A DNA stretch of 64,000 nucleotides from Brevibacterium sp. W7.2. Its GTDB lineage: Bacteria; Actinomycetota; Actinomycetes; Actinomycetales; Brevibacteriaceae. The notes under the pieces are model-generated. The model did not search any database and was not told the DNA's origin. It was given only the letters and a program-made list of their open reading frames with translations. Where the stretch lies: the NCBI RefSeq assembly GCF_018137945.1, contig NZ_CP073089.1:2170001-2234000 (forward strand), read 5' to 3'. The stretch's first letter is position 1; every line of letters begins with the position of its first letter. Of this stretch, positions 18,364 through 28,794 are shown piece by piece. A program made the translations under genes and the position numbers.

Positions 18364-18660
18364 TCAGCGGAACTTCTCGAAGCAGCGGGTGTGCCAGTGC
18401 CGGCGGGCGTCGACGCCGATGTCGATGCCGTGAGGGGCGCTCTGCCGCCACGCGACGATGTGCGCCGTCGCCGCGGACACGCTCTGACCGCACCCGGGAC
18501 AGACGTAGACCTTGCCGCTGGCATTGCCTGCGACCTGCTGGACCGACCACGTGCCGTCGGGCAGCTCACGGCTGCGACGCAGCCCGCCGACGGACTCCGA
18601 GAGGTCCCGGCCGGGACTGCTCCACTTGTTCCGGCGACGCGAGGAGTTCGATCGTGGCAT
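18364..18660 (-). CDS. Small zinc-ribbon-like protein divergent from nucS
   Basis: A 98-residue protein with a basic N-terminus (SNSSRRRNKW) and a likely metal site: Cys54-Pro-Gly-Cys57 and, near the C-terminus, His90-x2-Cys93 in RRHWHTRCF. The spacing is that of a short treble-clef or zinc ribbon, so nucleic-acid or protein binding is possible; databases often carry similar actinobacterial proteins under the uninformative name ATP/GTP-binding protein, but no P-loop is present here. Its start is only 30 bases from that of nucS, so the two share one regulatory region. Confidence 0.75.
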   Translation of the reverse strand: MPRSNSSRRRNKWSSPGRDLSESVGGLRRSRELPDGTWSVQQVAGNASGKVYVCPGCGQSVSAATAHIVAWRQSAPHGIDIGVDARRHWHTRCFEKFR

Positions 18661-18677
18661 AAGCCGATTCTCTCACG

Positions 18678-18683
18678 TAGTGT
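18678..18683 (+). promoter_or_regulatory. Possible -10 element of a leaderless nucS transcript
   Basis: TAGTGT ends seven bases before the nucS GTG. That spacing would put the transcription start at or next to the start codon, a leaderless arrangement common in actinobacteria, and there is no ribosome site in the 30-base gap. Inference from sequence only. Confidence 0.4.
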
Positions 18684-18690
18684 GTGACGG

Positions 18691-19386
18691 GTGCGCCTCG
18701 TGATAGCTGAATGCTCTGTTGACTATGCCGGTCGTCTGACCGCCCATCTGCCCATGGCCACCCGCCTCATCATGCTCAAGGCCGATGGTTCGATCCTCAT
18801 CCACTCCGACGGCGGATCGTACAAGCCGCTCAACTGGATGACTCCCCCGTGCTCGGTCCAGATCGCACCGGCGACCGAGGAACAGGCCGAGGCAGGACTG
18901 CGCGAAGTGTGGACGGTCGCGCAGGCGAAGACCGGGGACCGCCTCGTCATCTCCGTCGCCGAGGTCCTCTCGGATTCCAGCCACGACCTCGGCGTCGACC
19001 CCGGACTCGTCAAGGACGGCGTCGAGGCCCACCTCCAGGAGCTCCTCGCCGAGCACATCCACACCCTCGGCACGGGCTACAGCCTGGTCCGCCGCGAGTA
19101 CATGACGGCCATCGGGCCGGTCGACATCCTCGCGCGCGACGAGGCGCAGAAGTCCGTCGCCGTCGAGATCAAGCGCCGCGGCGACATCGACGGCGTCGAA
19201 CAGCTCACCCGCTACCTCGAGCTGATGAATCGCGACCCGCTGCTCTCGCCGGTCACCGGCGTCTTCGCCGCGCAGGAGATCAAGCCGCAGGCGCGCACCC
19301 TCGCCGAGGACCGAGGCATCCGCTGCGTCGTCCTCGACTACGACGCCCTGCGCGGGATGGACGACCCGGAGACGCGCCTCTTCTGA
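18691..19386 (+). CDS. nucS: Mismatch-specific endonuclease NucS (EndoMS)
   Basis: Endonuclease of 231 residues that cuts both strands at mismatched bases and supplies mismatch repair in actinobacteria lacking MutS/MutL. The N-terminal DNA-binding half has the family start [16 protein letters not shown] and KPLNWM. The C-terminal RecB-like nuclease has the catalytic pattern GPVDIL (Asp145), VEIKRR (Glu159, Lys161) and QLTRYLE. The protein ends DDPETRLF; a terminal hydrophobic peptide like this is the expected site for the sliding clamp. The start is fixed by homology to the GTG reading VRLVIAEC. Confidence 0.95.
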   Translation: MRLVIAECSVDYAGRLTAHLPMATRLIMLKADGSILIHSDGGSYKPLNWMTPPCSVQIAPATEEQAEAGLREVWTVAQAKTGDRLVISVAEVLSDSSHDLGVDPGLVKDGVEAHLQELLAEHIHTLGTGYSLVRREYMTAIGPVDILARDEAQKSVAVEIKRRGDIDGVEQLTRYLELMNRDPLLSPVTGVFAAQEIKPQARTLAEDRGIRCVVLDYDALRGMDDPETRLF

Positions 19387-19424
19387 CCGCCTCGGCGCCC
19401 ATTTCCTATCGATCAAGCGGGAGT

Positions 19425-19458
19425 GCGGATGGCGGGCCGTGCACGCCCCGCTATCCGC
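19425..19458. repeat. REP-like palindrome, copy 1
   Basis: A 34-base element that begins GCGGAT and ends ATCCGC, with an inner GCGGG/CCCGC pair, so it folds into a hairpin. It lies between nucS and the AbiEi/DUF559-type gene. Copies 2 and 3, on the other side of that gene, have the same length and ends; over 37 aligned positions copy 1 and copy 3 agree at about 28. Confidence 0.6.
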
Positions 19459-19488
19459 GCTGCGGCTTGACCGACGACTGGATCGCCC

Positions 19489-20520
19489 TCAATTCGCGCC
19501 GTGAATCGGGCCTGCGAGTCGGTCTCGCGCGGCGATCTCCGTCTCGCGGATCCGCACCGCCTCTTTGATCCTGAGGAAGAGGCCTGCGCTGAAGAGATCG
19601 GCCCATCGAATGCGGAAGACCATCCACCCCTCGTTCCGCAGGGCGTACTCCCGCTTCCGTTCGCGTTCGAAGGCTCGGTGCGGATCACCGTCATCGATAT
19701 AGTACTTACCGGCACCATCGAACTCGGCAATGACTTTGACCGCTTCGTTGCCGAAGTCGGACCGAGCGAGGAAGCGACCATCGGCGTCGCAGACGACGAG
19801 TTGCGGCTCGAACCCCGGTATCGAATACTCGACGAATCGAACGGCGCAGATCGACTCCGCCACCGTTTCACGCCGTCCGTCGATGTTCTCCAGCACCGCT
19901 GAGATCCGCGACTGGCGGGTCCGCACAGGATGCGCCAACTGGTGCGCTCGGAACTCCTCGAGAGACACCCGCCCCAAGCGCACCGCGGCATCCGCAACAG
20001 CCACGGCGAACGCCAACGGACAATCCCTGGCGACATCGAGGAGCGTCTGCACCACCGTCGTCACCGGAATCCCGTCGACGATCTCGATAGTGTCGGGCTG
20101 CAGGGACCGTCGGCGGACCACGAGATCCCTCTGGCGGACCGAGCTGCGAGGGCTCGCGACTTCGACGTACACCTCACCCTTATCGACATACGGCACGGAC
20201 AGGCCGTGGACGAGCAGCGCACTGCGATGGGAGAACACTGCGTCATGCGGCAGGTCGGGGACGAATGACCGGACGAGAATCCTCAGATCCTCTCCGCGCT
20301 TGAGCATCCCTGCGGTCTCATGGGGCAACGCGGTCTCCTCCGCCTCCGCGATCGCTGCGACGAAAGCGTGCGACGGATTGTCGCACGCACGCGTGACGAC
20401 GTATCGTCCCCGCCGGAGTCGCCGCAGGCAGCAATCGACGGCAGATCTGATCTGATGGGTGTTCCAGCCCGCCGCCACCAGATCCGAAGTCTCCAAGCAC
20501 GCAAACATGCAATCGAGCAT
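19489..20520 (-). CDS. AbiEi-antitoxin-like / DUF559 nuclease-like protein
   Basis: A 343-residue protein of a type common in actinobacteria. The N-terminal 90 residues resemble the AbiEi winged-helix antitoxin domain (LRRLRRGRYV). The C-terminal 120 residues look like a DUF559/Vsr-type PD-(D/E)xK nuclease fold: VIAEFDGAGKYY, then RKREYALRNEGWMVFRIRW. No AbiEii toxin gene lies next to it. The start is uncertain (ATG at 20520, or 20508 reading MFACLE) and neither has a good ribosome site. It is flanked by REP-like palindromes and sits alone between nucS and murA, so it looks like an accessory insertion. Function unknown. Confidence 0.75.
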   Translation of the reverse strand: MLDCMFACLETSDLVAAGWNTHQIRSAVDCCLRRLRRGRYVVTRACDNPSHAFVAAIAEAEETALPHETAGMLKRGEDLRILVRSFVPDLPHDAVFSHRSALLVHGLSVPYVDKGEVYVEVASPRSSVRQRDLVVRRRSLQPDTIEIVDGIPVTTVVQTLLDVARDCPLAFAVAVADAAVRLGRVSLEEFRAHQLAHPVRTRQSRISAVLENIDGRRETVAESICAVRFVEYSIPGFEPQLVVCDADGRFLARSDFGNEAVKVIAEFDGAGKYYIDDGDPHRAFERERKREYALRNEGWMVFRIRWADLFSAGLFLRIKEAVRIRETEIAARDRLAGPIHGAN

Positions 20521-20623
20521 GGAACAGAACGCATCCGAACCGCAAGAGCATCAAAATGCCCTGTGGATAACTGCCGAGCGGCGAACGCGCCTGTGGACAG
20601 TCAACCGGCACGAGTACGCCGGT

Positions 20624-20695
20624 GGTGTCGGTCACGGCGTGGCGCGGATAGCCAGGCGTGCAACTCCGGCGATCCGCGCTCAGCCTGGAGTGAGC
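20624..20695. repeat. 72-bp direct repeat unit A (contains REP-like palindrome, copy 2)
   Basis: First of two 72-base direct repeats spaced 80 bases start to start; they differ at three positions. The palindromic core GCGGAT...ATCCGC is at 20644-20677 and matches in length and ends the element at 19425. Confidence 0.85.
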
Positions 20696-20703
20696 GCCCG
20701 GGA

Positions 20704-20775
20704 GGTGTCGGTCACGGCGTGGCGCGGATGGCCAGGCGTGCAACACCAGCGATCCGCGCTCAGCCTGGAGTGAGC
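20704..20775. repeat. 72-bp direct repeat unit B (contains REP-like palindrome, copy 3)
   Basis: Second copy of the 72-base repeat, with core palindrome at 20724-20757. The three differences from unit A fall at 20730, 20745 and 20748, all inside the palindrome, not in its outer arms. Confidence 0.85.
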
Positions 20776-20873
20776 TCGCGGATGTGCGGGAAGTCTCGAG
20801 ACGTGCTGGCGGGCTTGACCGACGGGCGGCTTGAGCGACGACCGATGAGTCGCCGCACCGTGCGGGTGGGAGC

Positions 20874-22187
20874 TCAGTCGAAGCTGAGGCGGTCGGCGCG
20901 GCTGACGCGGACGATGTCGGCGCCGAGCGCCTGGAGCTTCTGCACGAAGCCCTCGTAGCCGCGGTCGATGTGATCGACGCCGGAGACCTCGGTGATCCCG
21001 GCCGCCCGCAGACCGGCGAGGACGAGACCGGCACCGGCGCGGATGTCGGAGGCCTCCACCTCGGCGCCGGAGAGCTCATCGACCCCGGTGATGAGAGCAT
21101 GATTGCCGTCGACGCGGACCTTCGCGCCGAGGCGGGCGACCTCCTGGACGAAGCGCCAGCGCGCCTCGAAGAGGTTCTCCGAGAGCAGCCCGACCCCGTC
21201 GGAGACCGAATTGAGCGCAATGACGAAGGGCTGGAGATCGGTCGGGAAGCCCGGGAACGGCATCGTCGCAACGCGGATCGCGTGGGGACGCTCGGGACCG
21301 ATGACGCGGAAGCCCCGGCCCTGCGTGCCGTCACCCAGGGTGATGTCGCCGACGTCGTCGACCGTGGCGCCGGTGTCGCGGAGTTTGATCGCGACGTTGG
21401 GCATGATGTCGAGGCCGACTCCGCGCACCGTGACGTCTCCCCCGCTCAGCGCCGCGGCGAACGCGTAGGTGCCGGCGACGATGCGGTCGCCGACGGTGCG
21501 GTGCTCGACCGGATGCAGGGCGTCGACGCCGGTGATCGTGAGATCGGCGGTGCCGATCCCCTCGATCCGGGCGCCCATCTCGACGAGCATGAGGCAGATG
21601 TCGACGATCTCCGGCTCCTTCGCCGCGTTCGCGATCGTCGTCACGCCCGAGGCCAGGGTCGCTGCCATGACGAGGTTCTCCGTGGCTCCCACGGAGGGGA
21701 AATCGAGGGCGATGTCCGTGCCGGTCAGGCCGCCGGGGGCCTCGGCGACGAAGTAGCCGTGTTCGAGCCGCACATGGGCGCCGAGGGCTTCGAGTCCGGC
21801 CTGGTGCATGTCGAGGCCGCGGGAGCCGATCGCATCGCCGCCGGGCAGCGCCACATGCGCCGAATGCATCCGCGCCGTCAGCGGTCCGAGGACGGAGATC
21901 GAGGCCCGCATCGCGCGGACGAGTTCGTAGTCGGCTTGGATCCCCACCTCGGCGGGGACGTCGATGCTGACGATTCCGGCTTCGGCATCGTAGTCGACGG
22001 TGCATCCGAGGCGGCTGAGGAGCTCGACCATGATCCGCACGTCGAGGATCGCGGGAACGTTCGTGATCATCGTCTTGCCGACGGCGAGCAGACTCGCCGC
22101 CATGAGCTTGAGGACGCTGTTCTTCGCACCGCGCACGTCGACGGTGCCGCGGAGCTGCGTGGGGCCGGTGAGGCGGAAGACTTCCAT
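20874..22187 (-). CDS. murA: UDP-N-acetylglucosamine 1-carboxyvinyltransferase
   Basis: Cytoplasmic enzyme of 437 residues that transfers enolpyruvate from PEP to UDP-GlcNAc, the first committed step of peptidoglycan synthesis. Substrate-binding Lys22-Asn23 is in [10 protein letters not shown]. The active-site loop reads [10 protein letters not shown]: the position of the fosfomycin-target cysteine is Asp118, as in mycobacterial MurA, which predicts intrinsic fosfomycin resistance. Start ATG (MEVFRLTG) overlaps the stop of the DUF2550 gene by one base (TGATG), so I reject the longer upstream start. Last gene of the long atp-side minus-strand run. Confidence 0.95.
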   Translation of the reverse strand: MEVFRLTGPTQLRGTVDVRGAKNSVLKLMAASLLAVGKTMITNVPAILDVRIMVELLSRLGCTVDYDAEAGIVSIDVPAEVGIQADYELVRAMRASISVLGPLTARMHSAHVALPGGDAIGSRGLDMHQAGLEALGAHVRLEHGYFVAEAPGGLTGTDIALDFPSVGATENLVMAATLASGVTTIANAAKEPEIVDICLMLVEMGARIEGIGTADLTITGVDALHPVEHRTVGDRIVAGTYAFAAALSGGDVTVRGVGLDIMPNVAIKLRDTGATVDDVGDITLGDGTQGRGFRVIGPERPHAIRVATMPFPGFPTDLQPFVIALNSVSDGVGLLSENLFEARWRFVQEVARLGAKVRVDGNHALITGVDELSGAEVEASDIRAGAGLVLAGLRAAGITEVSGVDHIDRGYEGFVQKLQALGADIVRVSRADRLSFD

Positions 22188-22663
22188 CAGGTGAACCGTC
22201 CCATCGTCGGATTGAAGCCGGGGGGCGAGGACTCGAGCCACGAGGCCATCGTCGACAGCGACTCGGTGTCCATCGCCAGGGAGACATTGCGCGGGCGCCC
22301 GTCGGCCTTGCCGTACGAGCAGTCGACGACGACCGCGTCGGGGAGCACCGAGTACTGCTCCCCCGAGGTGGGCTTGCGCCGCACGAGGATGTCGAGGTCG
22401 GCGCGCGGCAGACGCACTGCCGCGCGCCGGTTGAGAGCGAACACGGGATACCAGTCAAGCGAGCTGACGGCGAACACCGCGACGCCCAAACGCCAACGTG
22501 GGCGGGAACTGGATTCCTCGCCCACGTTGATCGAACAGTCAAAGGCACCCGACAACTTCGAGATCGACCTGCGCCGGATCGTCACGACGACGATGAGGGC
22601 AAGAGCCAGTCCCACCAGCGAAAGCAGAACGATGAGCAGGACGGAAGGGTTCACGGTTGCCAA
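22187..22663 (-). CDS. DUF2550 family membrane-anchored protein
   Basis: A 158-residue protein with one N-terminal transmembrane helix (residues 7-27, [20 protein letters not shown]) followed by RRRS, so the remainder is probably cytoplasmic. The soluble part shows the DUF2550 pattern: [25 protein letters not shown]. This family is found between atpC and murA in many actinobacteria and has no known function. It overlaps murA by one base and follows atpC after 14 bases. Confidence 0.88.
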   Translation of the reverse strand: MATVNPSVLLIVLLSLVGLALALIVVVTIRRRSISKLSGAFDCSINVGEESSSRPRWRLGVAVFAVSSLDWYPVFALNRRAAVRLPRADLDILVRRKPTSGEQYSVLPDAVVVDCSYGKADGRPRNVSLAMDTESLSTMASWLESSPPGFNPTMGRFT

Positions 22664-22677
22664 GTGTAATTGACTGA

Positions 22678-22938
22678 TCAGAGAAGTTCGGCCTGATCAG
22701 CCGCAATGATGACGCGATTGTTCTCGACCGAGAGGAATCCCCCGTCGGCCTGCACTCGGACGGTCTCGTCCGAGGTCGTGAGAATCCTCGCCTCACCATC
22801 GGCCACGACACCGAGAACGGGTTCGTGACCGGGCAGGATGCCGATCTCGCCGTCCAGGGTGCGGGCGATGACGCGCTTGGCCTCACCGACCCACACCTCC
22901 TGGTCGGCTGCGACGACGTTGACATCGAGGACTGCCAT
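22678..22938 (-). CDS. atpC: ATP synthase epsilon subunit, short form
   Basis: Epsilon subunit of F1, part of the central stalk. At 86 residues it consists only of the N-terminal beta-sandwich (LDVNVVAADQEVWVGEAKRV, GEIGILPGHEPVLGVV) and ends right after IIAADQAELL. The C-terminal two-helix domain of typical 130-residue epsilon subunits, which can latch F1 and inhibit ATP hydrolysis, is absent. Short forms are known in other Micrococcales. The reading frame closes cleanly with a short gap to the next gene, so this is not an obvious frameshift. Confidence 0.92.
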   Translation of the reverse strand: MAVLDVNVVAADQEVWVGEAKRVIARTLDGEIGILPGHEPVLGVVADGEARILTTSDETVRVQADGGFLSVENNRVIIAADQAELL

Positions 22939-22941
22939 GGC

Positions 22942-24420
<1,479 letters not shown>

Positions 24421-25356
24421 TCAGTCGCCGGCTGCCGATGCCGCAAGGGCGTCGGCCCCACCGACGATCTCGGTGAGTTCCTGGGTGATTTCCGCCTGAC
24501 GGGCCGAGTTGGCCAGCCGGGTGTAGGTCTTGATGAGGTCGTCGGCGTTGTCCGTCGCCGTCTTCATCGCCGCCTGACGCGAGGCCTGTTCGGACGCCGA
24601 GGCGGACAGCAGTGCCGAGAGGATGCGCGAGTCGATGTACCGCGGCAGGAGGGCGTCGAGGACGGCCTCCGCACTCGGTTCGAACTCGTAGAGCGGCATC
24701 GTGCCGGCATCCGACCCGCCGCCTCCGGTGCTGCCCGAGGTCGTCGCCTCGTCGGCGTCGACGACTTCGAGCGGCAGCAGGCGCCGGTACTCGGGATCGT
24801 GCTTGACCGAGGAGACGAACCGCGTGAAGACCATGTAGATCTCCTGGACCCCGCCGTCGCCGGCGTCGGTCTCGAAGGCCTTGAGCAGCGCCTCGCCGAT
24901 CTTCCGGGCGTCTTCGGCGGTCGGGTTCTCCGAGAACCCGGTCCACGCCTCGACGATCGGACGATCGCGGAACGTGTAGTAGCTCTCGGCCTTGCCGCCG
25001 ACCGTGTAGAGCGCGACCTCCTTGCCCTCCTGCTTGAGCAGGCGGACGAGTTCCTCGGACTCCCGGATGAGGTTGGCGGAGTAGGCTCCGGCGAAGCCCC
25101 GGTCCGGACCGATGACGAGCACCGCGGCGCGGGTGACATGGTCCGGCTCCGAGGTCAGCACATGGTCGACGTTCGATTCGCTCGCGACAGCGGAGACAGC
25201 GCGGGTCAGGGCGTTGGCATACGGGCTGGCCGCCTGCGAACGCGCGATCGCCTTCTGAATCCGGGACGCGGCGATGAGCTCCATGGCCTTGAAGATCTTC
25301 CTCAAGGACTGAGTCGAGCGGATCTTCTGTTTGAAGACCCTCTGCTGGGCTCCCAT
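24421..25356 (-). CDS. atpG: ATP synthase gamma subunit
   Basis: Central rotor-shaft subunit of 311 residues. The conserved N-terminal helix reads [20 protein letters not shown] and the C-terminal helix [19 protein letters not shown] Gly/Ser/Thr-rich insertion of about 20 residues ([14 protein letters not shown]) lies near residue 210, in the region where mycobacterial gamma has its extra loop. Start ATG reads [10 protein letters not shown]. Confidence 0.97.
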   Translation of the reverse strand: MGAQQRVFKQKIRSTQSLRKIFKAMELIAASRIQKAIARSQAASPYANALTRAVSAVASESNVDHVLTSEPDHVTRAAVLVIGPDRGFAGAYSANLIRESEELVRLLKQEGKEVALYTVGGKAESYYTFRDRPIVEAWTGFSENPTAEDARKIGEALLKAFETDAGDGGVQEIYMVFTRFVSSVKHDPEYRRLLPLEVVDADEATTSGSTGGGGSDAGTMPLYEFEPSAEAVLDALLPRYIDSRILSALLSASASEQASRQAAMKTATDNADDLIKTYTRLANSARQAEITQELTEIVGGADALAASAAGD

Positions 25357-25387
25357 CAGTTCTTCCTTTCGCCGTTACAGATCAGGT

Positions 25388-27022
25388 TCAACGCTTCTGC
25401 CGAACGATCTGCTCCTGCTCGACGTCATCGGAGGAGGCGACGGACGAGTCCTCAGCGCCGGCCTTGCTGCCGTCGTTCTCGTCAGCGACCCAGTTCTTGT
25501 TGAACTCGTCAAGCGCCTTCTCGAGCTGCTCGCGGACGTCGTCCTCGAGCTTCTGCGTCTCGCGGATGACGGTGAGGATCTCGGTCTTGCGCTCGACGGT
25601 GTCGAGCATCTCGGCTTCCCAGCGCAGCACGTCGGAGACGGCGACATCGTCGAGGTAGCCGTTGGTGCCGGCGAAGATCGACACGGTCTGCTTCTCGAAC
25701 GGCATCGGGTCGAACTGCGGCTGCTTGAGCATCTCCATGAGGCGAGCACCGCGAGCGAGGTCGCGCTTGGTCGCATCGTCGAGGTCCGAGGCGAACATCG
25801 CGAAGGCCTCGAGCGACCGGTACTGCGCGAGCGAGAGCTTGAGCGTACCGGAGACGCTCTTGAGCGCCTTCGTCTGCGCGGCACCGCCGACTCGGGAGAC
25901 CGAGACGCCGACGTCGACGGCAGGACGCTGACCGGAGTTGAACAGATCCGACTGGAGGAAGATCTGTCCGTCGGTGATCGAGATGACGTTCGTCGGGATG
26001 AACGCTCCGACGTCGTTGGCCTTGGTCTCGATGATCGGCAGACCGGTCATCGAGCCGGCGCCGAGGGCGTCGGAGAGCTTCGCGCAGCGCTCGAGGAGGC
26101 GCGAGTGGAGGTAGAAGACGTCACCCGGGTAGGCTTCGCGGCCCGGCGGGCGGCGGAGCAGAAGGGAGACGGCGCGGTAGGCCTCGGCCTGCTTCGAGAG
26201 GTCATCGAAGACGATGAGGACGTGCTTGCCGTTGTACATCCAGTGCTGGCCGATGGCCGAACCCGAGTAGGGCGCGAGGTACTTGAAGCCCGCGGGATCG
26301 GAAGCAGGGGCCGAGACGATCGTCGTGTACTCGAGCGCACCGTTCTCTTCGAGCGAACGGCGCACGTTCGCCACGGTCGAGCCCTTCTGGCCGACGGCAA
26401 CGTAGATGCAGCGGACCTGCTGCTCGGGGTCACCGGTCGCCCAGGCGTCGCGCTGGTTGATGATCGTGTCGATCGCGAGAGCCGTCTTGCCGGTCTTGCG
26501 GTCGCCGATGATGAGCTGACGCTGGCCGCGGCCGACGGGGATCATCGCGTCGACGGCCTTGTATCCGGTCTGCAGCGGCTGGCGCACTTCCTGGCGGTCC
26601 ATGACGCCGGGGGCCTGGAGCTCGAGCTCGCGACGGCCGTCGGTCTCGACCTCGCCGAGGCCGTCGAGCGGGCGACCGAGCGGGTCGACGACGCGACCGA
26701 GGTAGCCGTCGCCGACGGGGATCGAGAGGACCTCACCGGTGCGGTAGACGTCCTGCTCCTCCGCGATGCCCGCGAAGTCGCCGAGGACGACGACGCCGAT
26801 CTCGCGCTCGTCGAGGTTCTGGGCCAGACCCAGGGTGCCGTCTTCGAAACGGAGGAGCTCGTTGGCCATGGTGCCCGGCAGACCTGAGACGTGGGCGATG
26901 CCGTCACCTGCGGTGACGACCTTTCCGACCTCAGTCTTCTCCGAGCTCTCGGGGTTGTACGACTCAACGAACTTCCCCAGAGCGTCCCGGATCTCCTCCG
27001 GGCGAATTGTCAGTTCCGCCAT
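25388..27022 (-). CDS. atpA: ATP synthase alpha subunit
   Basis: Non-catalytic nucleotide-binding F1 subunit of 544 residues. The P-loop reads GDRKTGKTA near residue 175 and the beta-barrel domain starts [15 protein letters not shown]. The conserved [18 protein letters not shown] is present. The C-terminus carries an acidic/Ser extension (about 30 residues) beyond the E. coli length, a feature also seen in mycobacterial alpha subunits where it restrains ATP hydrolysis. Paired with the short epsilon, this could be the main brake here; that is inference. Confidence 0.98.
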   Translation of the reverse strand: MAELTIRPEEIRDALGKFVESYNPESSEKTEVGKVVTAGDGIAHVSGLPGTMANELLRFEDGTLGLAQNLDEREIGVVVLGDFAGIAEEQDVYRTGEVLSIPVGDGYLGRVVDPLGRPLDGLGEVETDGRRELELQAPGVMDRQEVRQPLQTGYKAVDAMIPVGRGQRQLIIGDRKTGKTALAIDTIINQRDAWATGDPEQQVRCIYVAVGQKGSTVANVRRSLEENGALEYTTIVSAPASDPAGFKYLAPYSGSAIGQHWMYNGKHVLIVFDDLSKQAEAYRAVSLLLRRPPGREAYPGDVFYLHSRLLERCAKLSDALGAGSMTGLPIIETKANDVGAFIPTNVISITDGQIFLQSDLFNSGQRPAVDVGVSVSRVGGAAQTKALKSVSGTLKLSLAQYRSLEAFAMFASDLDDATKRDLARGARLMEMLKQPQFDPMPFEKQTVSIFAGTNGYLDDVAVSDVLRWEAEMLDTVERKTEILTVIRETQKLEDDVREQLEKALDEFNKNWVADENDGSKAGAEDSSVASSDDVEQEQIVRQKR

Positions 27023-27108
27023 TGTGGTTTCCCTGCTTCCTTTTACTCAGAACGTGTGTCCGACGACCGGTGGGCCGCCTGTGCCGCCGGATCTGCCGGC
27101 GAGCGTGA

Positions 27109-27915
27109 TCAGCTTGCGAGTTTGCGGTGGACCTCTGCCAGACGGTCCGCGACGGTCGAGTTCATGACCTCGTCGCCGACCTGCACCCGGACTCCCCCGA
27201 GGACCTCGGGATCGACCTGGACGTTGAGCACGAGCTCACGACCGTAGTTGGCAGCCAGCGCCGCAGCGAGGCGTTCGGTCTGCGCGGGCGTCAGCGGCTT
27301 GGCCACAGTGACATCGGCGACGGACCGCTGCTGGCGCGCGGCGAGGATGTCGCTGAAGTGGTCGAGGGCGATCGCCACGCGCAGCCCGCGTGGGTGGACC
27401 GCAGCGTGCTCGACGAGCGTGATCGTGTCCGGCGAGGCCTTGCCTGCGAGCAGGTTCTCCACGAGTGCGCGCTTGGCGTCGGCCCCGGCATCGGAGTCGA
27501 GCGCCCGCGAGAGCTCATGATCGCTCTCGAGCAGTCGGGCGAAGCGGAAGATCTCCTCCTCCACCTGACCGAGCTGGCCGAGCTCCTGAGCCGCGGCCGC
27601 GATCGCCGTGACTCCGGCGACCTCGAGACTCGTGACGAAGTCCTGCGTGCGCGCCCACCGCTGGCCGACCGCCACCGAGGCGATCGTGAGAGCGGATTCG
27701 GGCACCTGAGCGCCGAAGACGGCGCGCAGCAGGCCCTGCTTCTTCTCCGCAGACTCCGAGGAGTCCGCGAGTGCCTTGCGCAGGCCGAGGTTGTCGGCGA
27801 GCACGCCGACGACGCCGAGCAGCGACTGGCCGATCTCGCGGGCGTTGCCGGTGGCGATCTCAGCGTTCGCGGCCTCGAGGACGGCCTGCAGGGACAGCCT
27901 GCTCGACTGGAGCAT
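27109..27915 (-). CDS. atpH: ATP synthase delta subunit
   Basis: Peripheral-stalk subunit of about 268 residues that joins F1 to b. It is longer than the 177-residue E. coli delta and matches the size of actinobacterial delta; the canonical C-terminal end reads LNVQVDPEVLGGVRVQVGD. I use the ATG that overlaps the atpF stop (TGATG); the GTG directly before it at 27918 is a possible alternative. Confidence 0.95.
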   Translation of the reverse strand: MLQSSRLSLQAVLEAANAEIATGNAREIGQSLLGVVGVLADNLGLRKALADSSESAEKKQGLLRAVFGAQVPESALTIASVAVGQRWARTQDFVTSLEVAGVTAIAAAAQELGQLGQVEEEIFRFARLLESDHELSRALDSDAGADAKRALVENLLAGKASPDTITLVEHAAVHPRGLRVAIALDHFSDILAARQQRSVADVTVAKPLTPAQTERLAAALAANYGRELVLNVQVDPEVLGGVRVQVGDEVMNSTVADRLAEVHRKLAS

Positions 27916-28478
27916 CACGCCCCCTTGACCGGCTGGCCGGACGACTGCGTTTCGAGATCGGCGATGAAGCGATCGACGACTCCGGCGGACCGGGTGTCAT
28001 CGGTGAGCGATTCGCCGACGATGCGGGAGGCGAGATCGGTGGCGAGCGTGCCCACCTCACCGCGCAGCTGCACCATGGCGGACTGGCGTTCCGCGTCGAT
28101 CTGGACCTGCGCCTGGGCGATGATGCGATCAGCCTCGGAGTGAGCCTGCGCCTTCATCTCGGCGATGATCTGAGCGCCCTCTTCCTGAGCCTCGGCACGC
28201 AGTCGTGCGGCTTCCGCACGACCGTCGGCGAGCTGCTTCTGGTACTCGGCCAGAGCCTGATCGGCTTCGGCCTGCACCTTCTCGGCCTTCTCGATGCCAC
28301 CCTGGATGCGCTCAGCGCGCTCGTCGAGTGTCTTGTTGAAGGCGGGCAGGACGTACTTCCAGACAACCAGGAAGACGATCGCTAGGCAGACGGCACTCCA
28401 GACGATGTCATACAGCGCGGGAAGAAGCGGGTTGGTCGCTTCCCCCTCTGCGGCTGCGAGAATTTGCACCGGAGTCAT
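27915..28478 (-). CDS. atpF: ATP synthase b subunit
   Basis: Peripheral-stalk subunit of 187 residues with a single N-terminal membrane helix (IVWSAVCLAIVFLVVWKYVL, about 25-44) followed by a long charged coiled coil (EKAEKVQAEADQALAEYQKQ) that dimerises and reaches F1. Order and spacing in the operon are standard. Confidence 0.97.
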   Translation of the reverse strand: MTPVQILAAAEGEATNPLLPALYDIVWSAVCLAIVFLVVWKYVLPAFNKTLDERAERIQGGIEKAEKVQAEADQALAEYQKQLADGRAEAARLRAEAQEEGAQIIAEMKAQAHSEADRIIAQAQVQIDAERQSAMVQLRGEVGTLATDLASRIVGESLTDDTRSAGVVDRFIADLETQSSGQPVKGA

Positions 28479-28489
28479 GTCTCATTGCC

Positions 28490-28774
<285 letters not shown>

Positions 28775-28794
28775 TTACAGACTGTGGGGACGAC

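Larger units (their letters stand above)
20521..20873. other. 353-base gene-free region upstream of the AbiEi/DUF559 gene
   Basis: No gene is supported here. It holds a DnaA-box-like TGTGGATAA at 20562-20570, a related TGTGGACAG 30 bases on, and two 72-base direct repeats with palindromic cores. The right end borders the murA stop, and the presumed promoter of the minus-strand AbiEi/DUF559 gene must be at the left end, though I cannot place it. Confidence 0.6.

Noticed and set aside
19489..20520. Complete AbiE toxin-antitoxin system
   Set aside because: No AbiEii nucleotidyltransferase gene is adjacent on either strand; only the antitoxin-like domain is present.
20562..20600. Origin of replication suggested by TGTGGATAA
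   Set aside because: Only one perfect DnaA box and one near match, no AT-rich unwinding region, and no dnaA, dnaN or parAB nearby.
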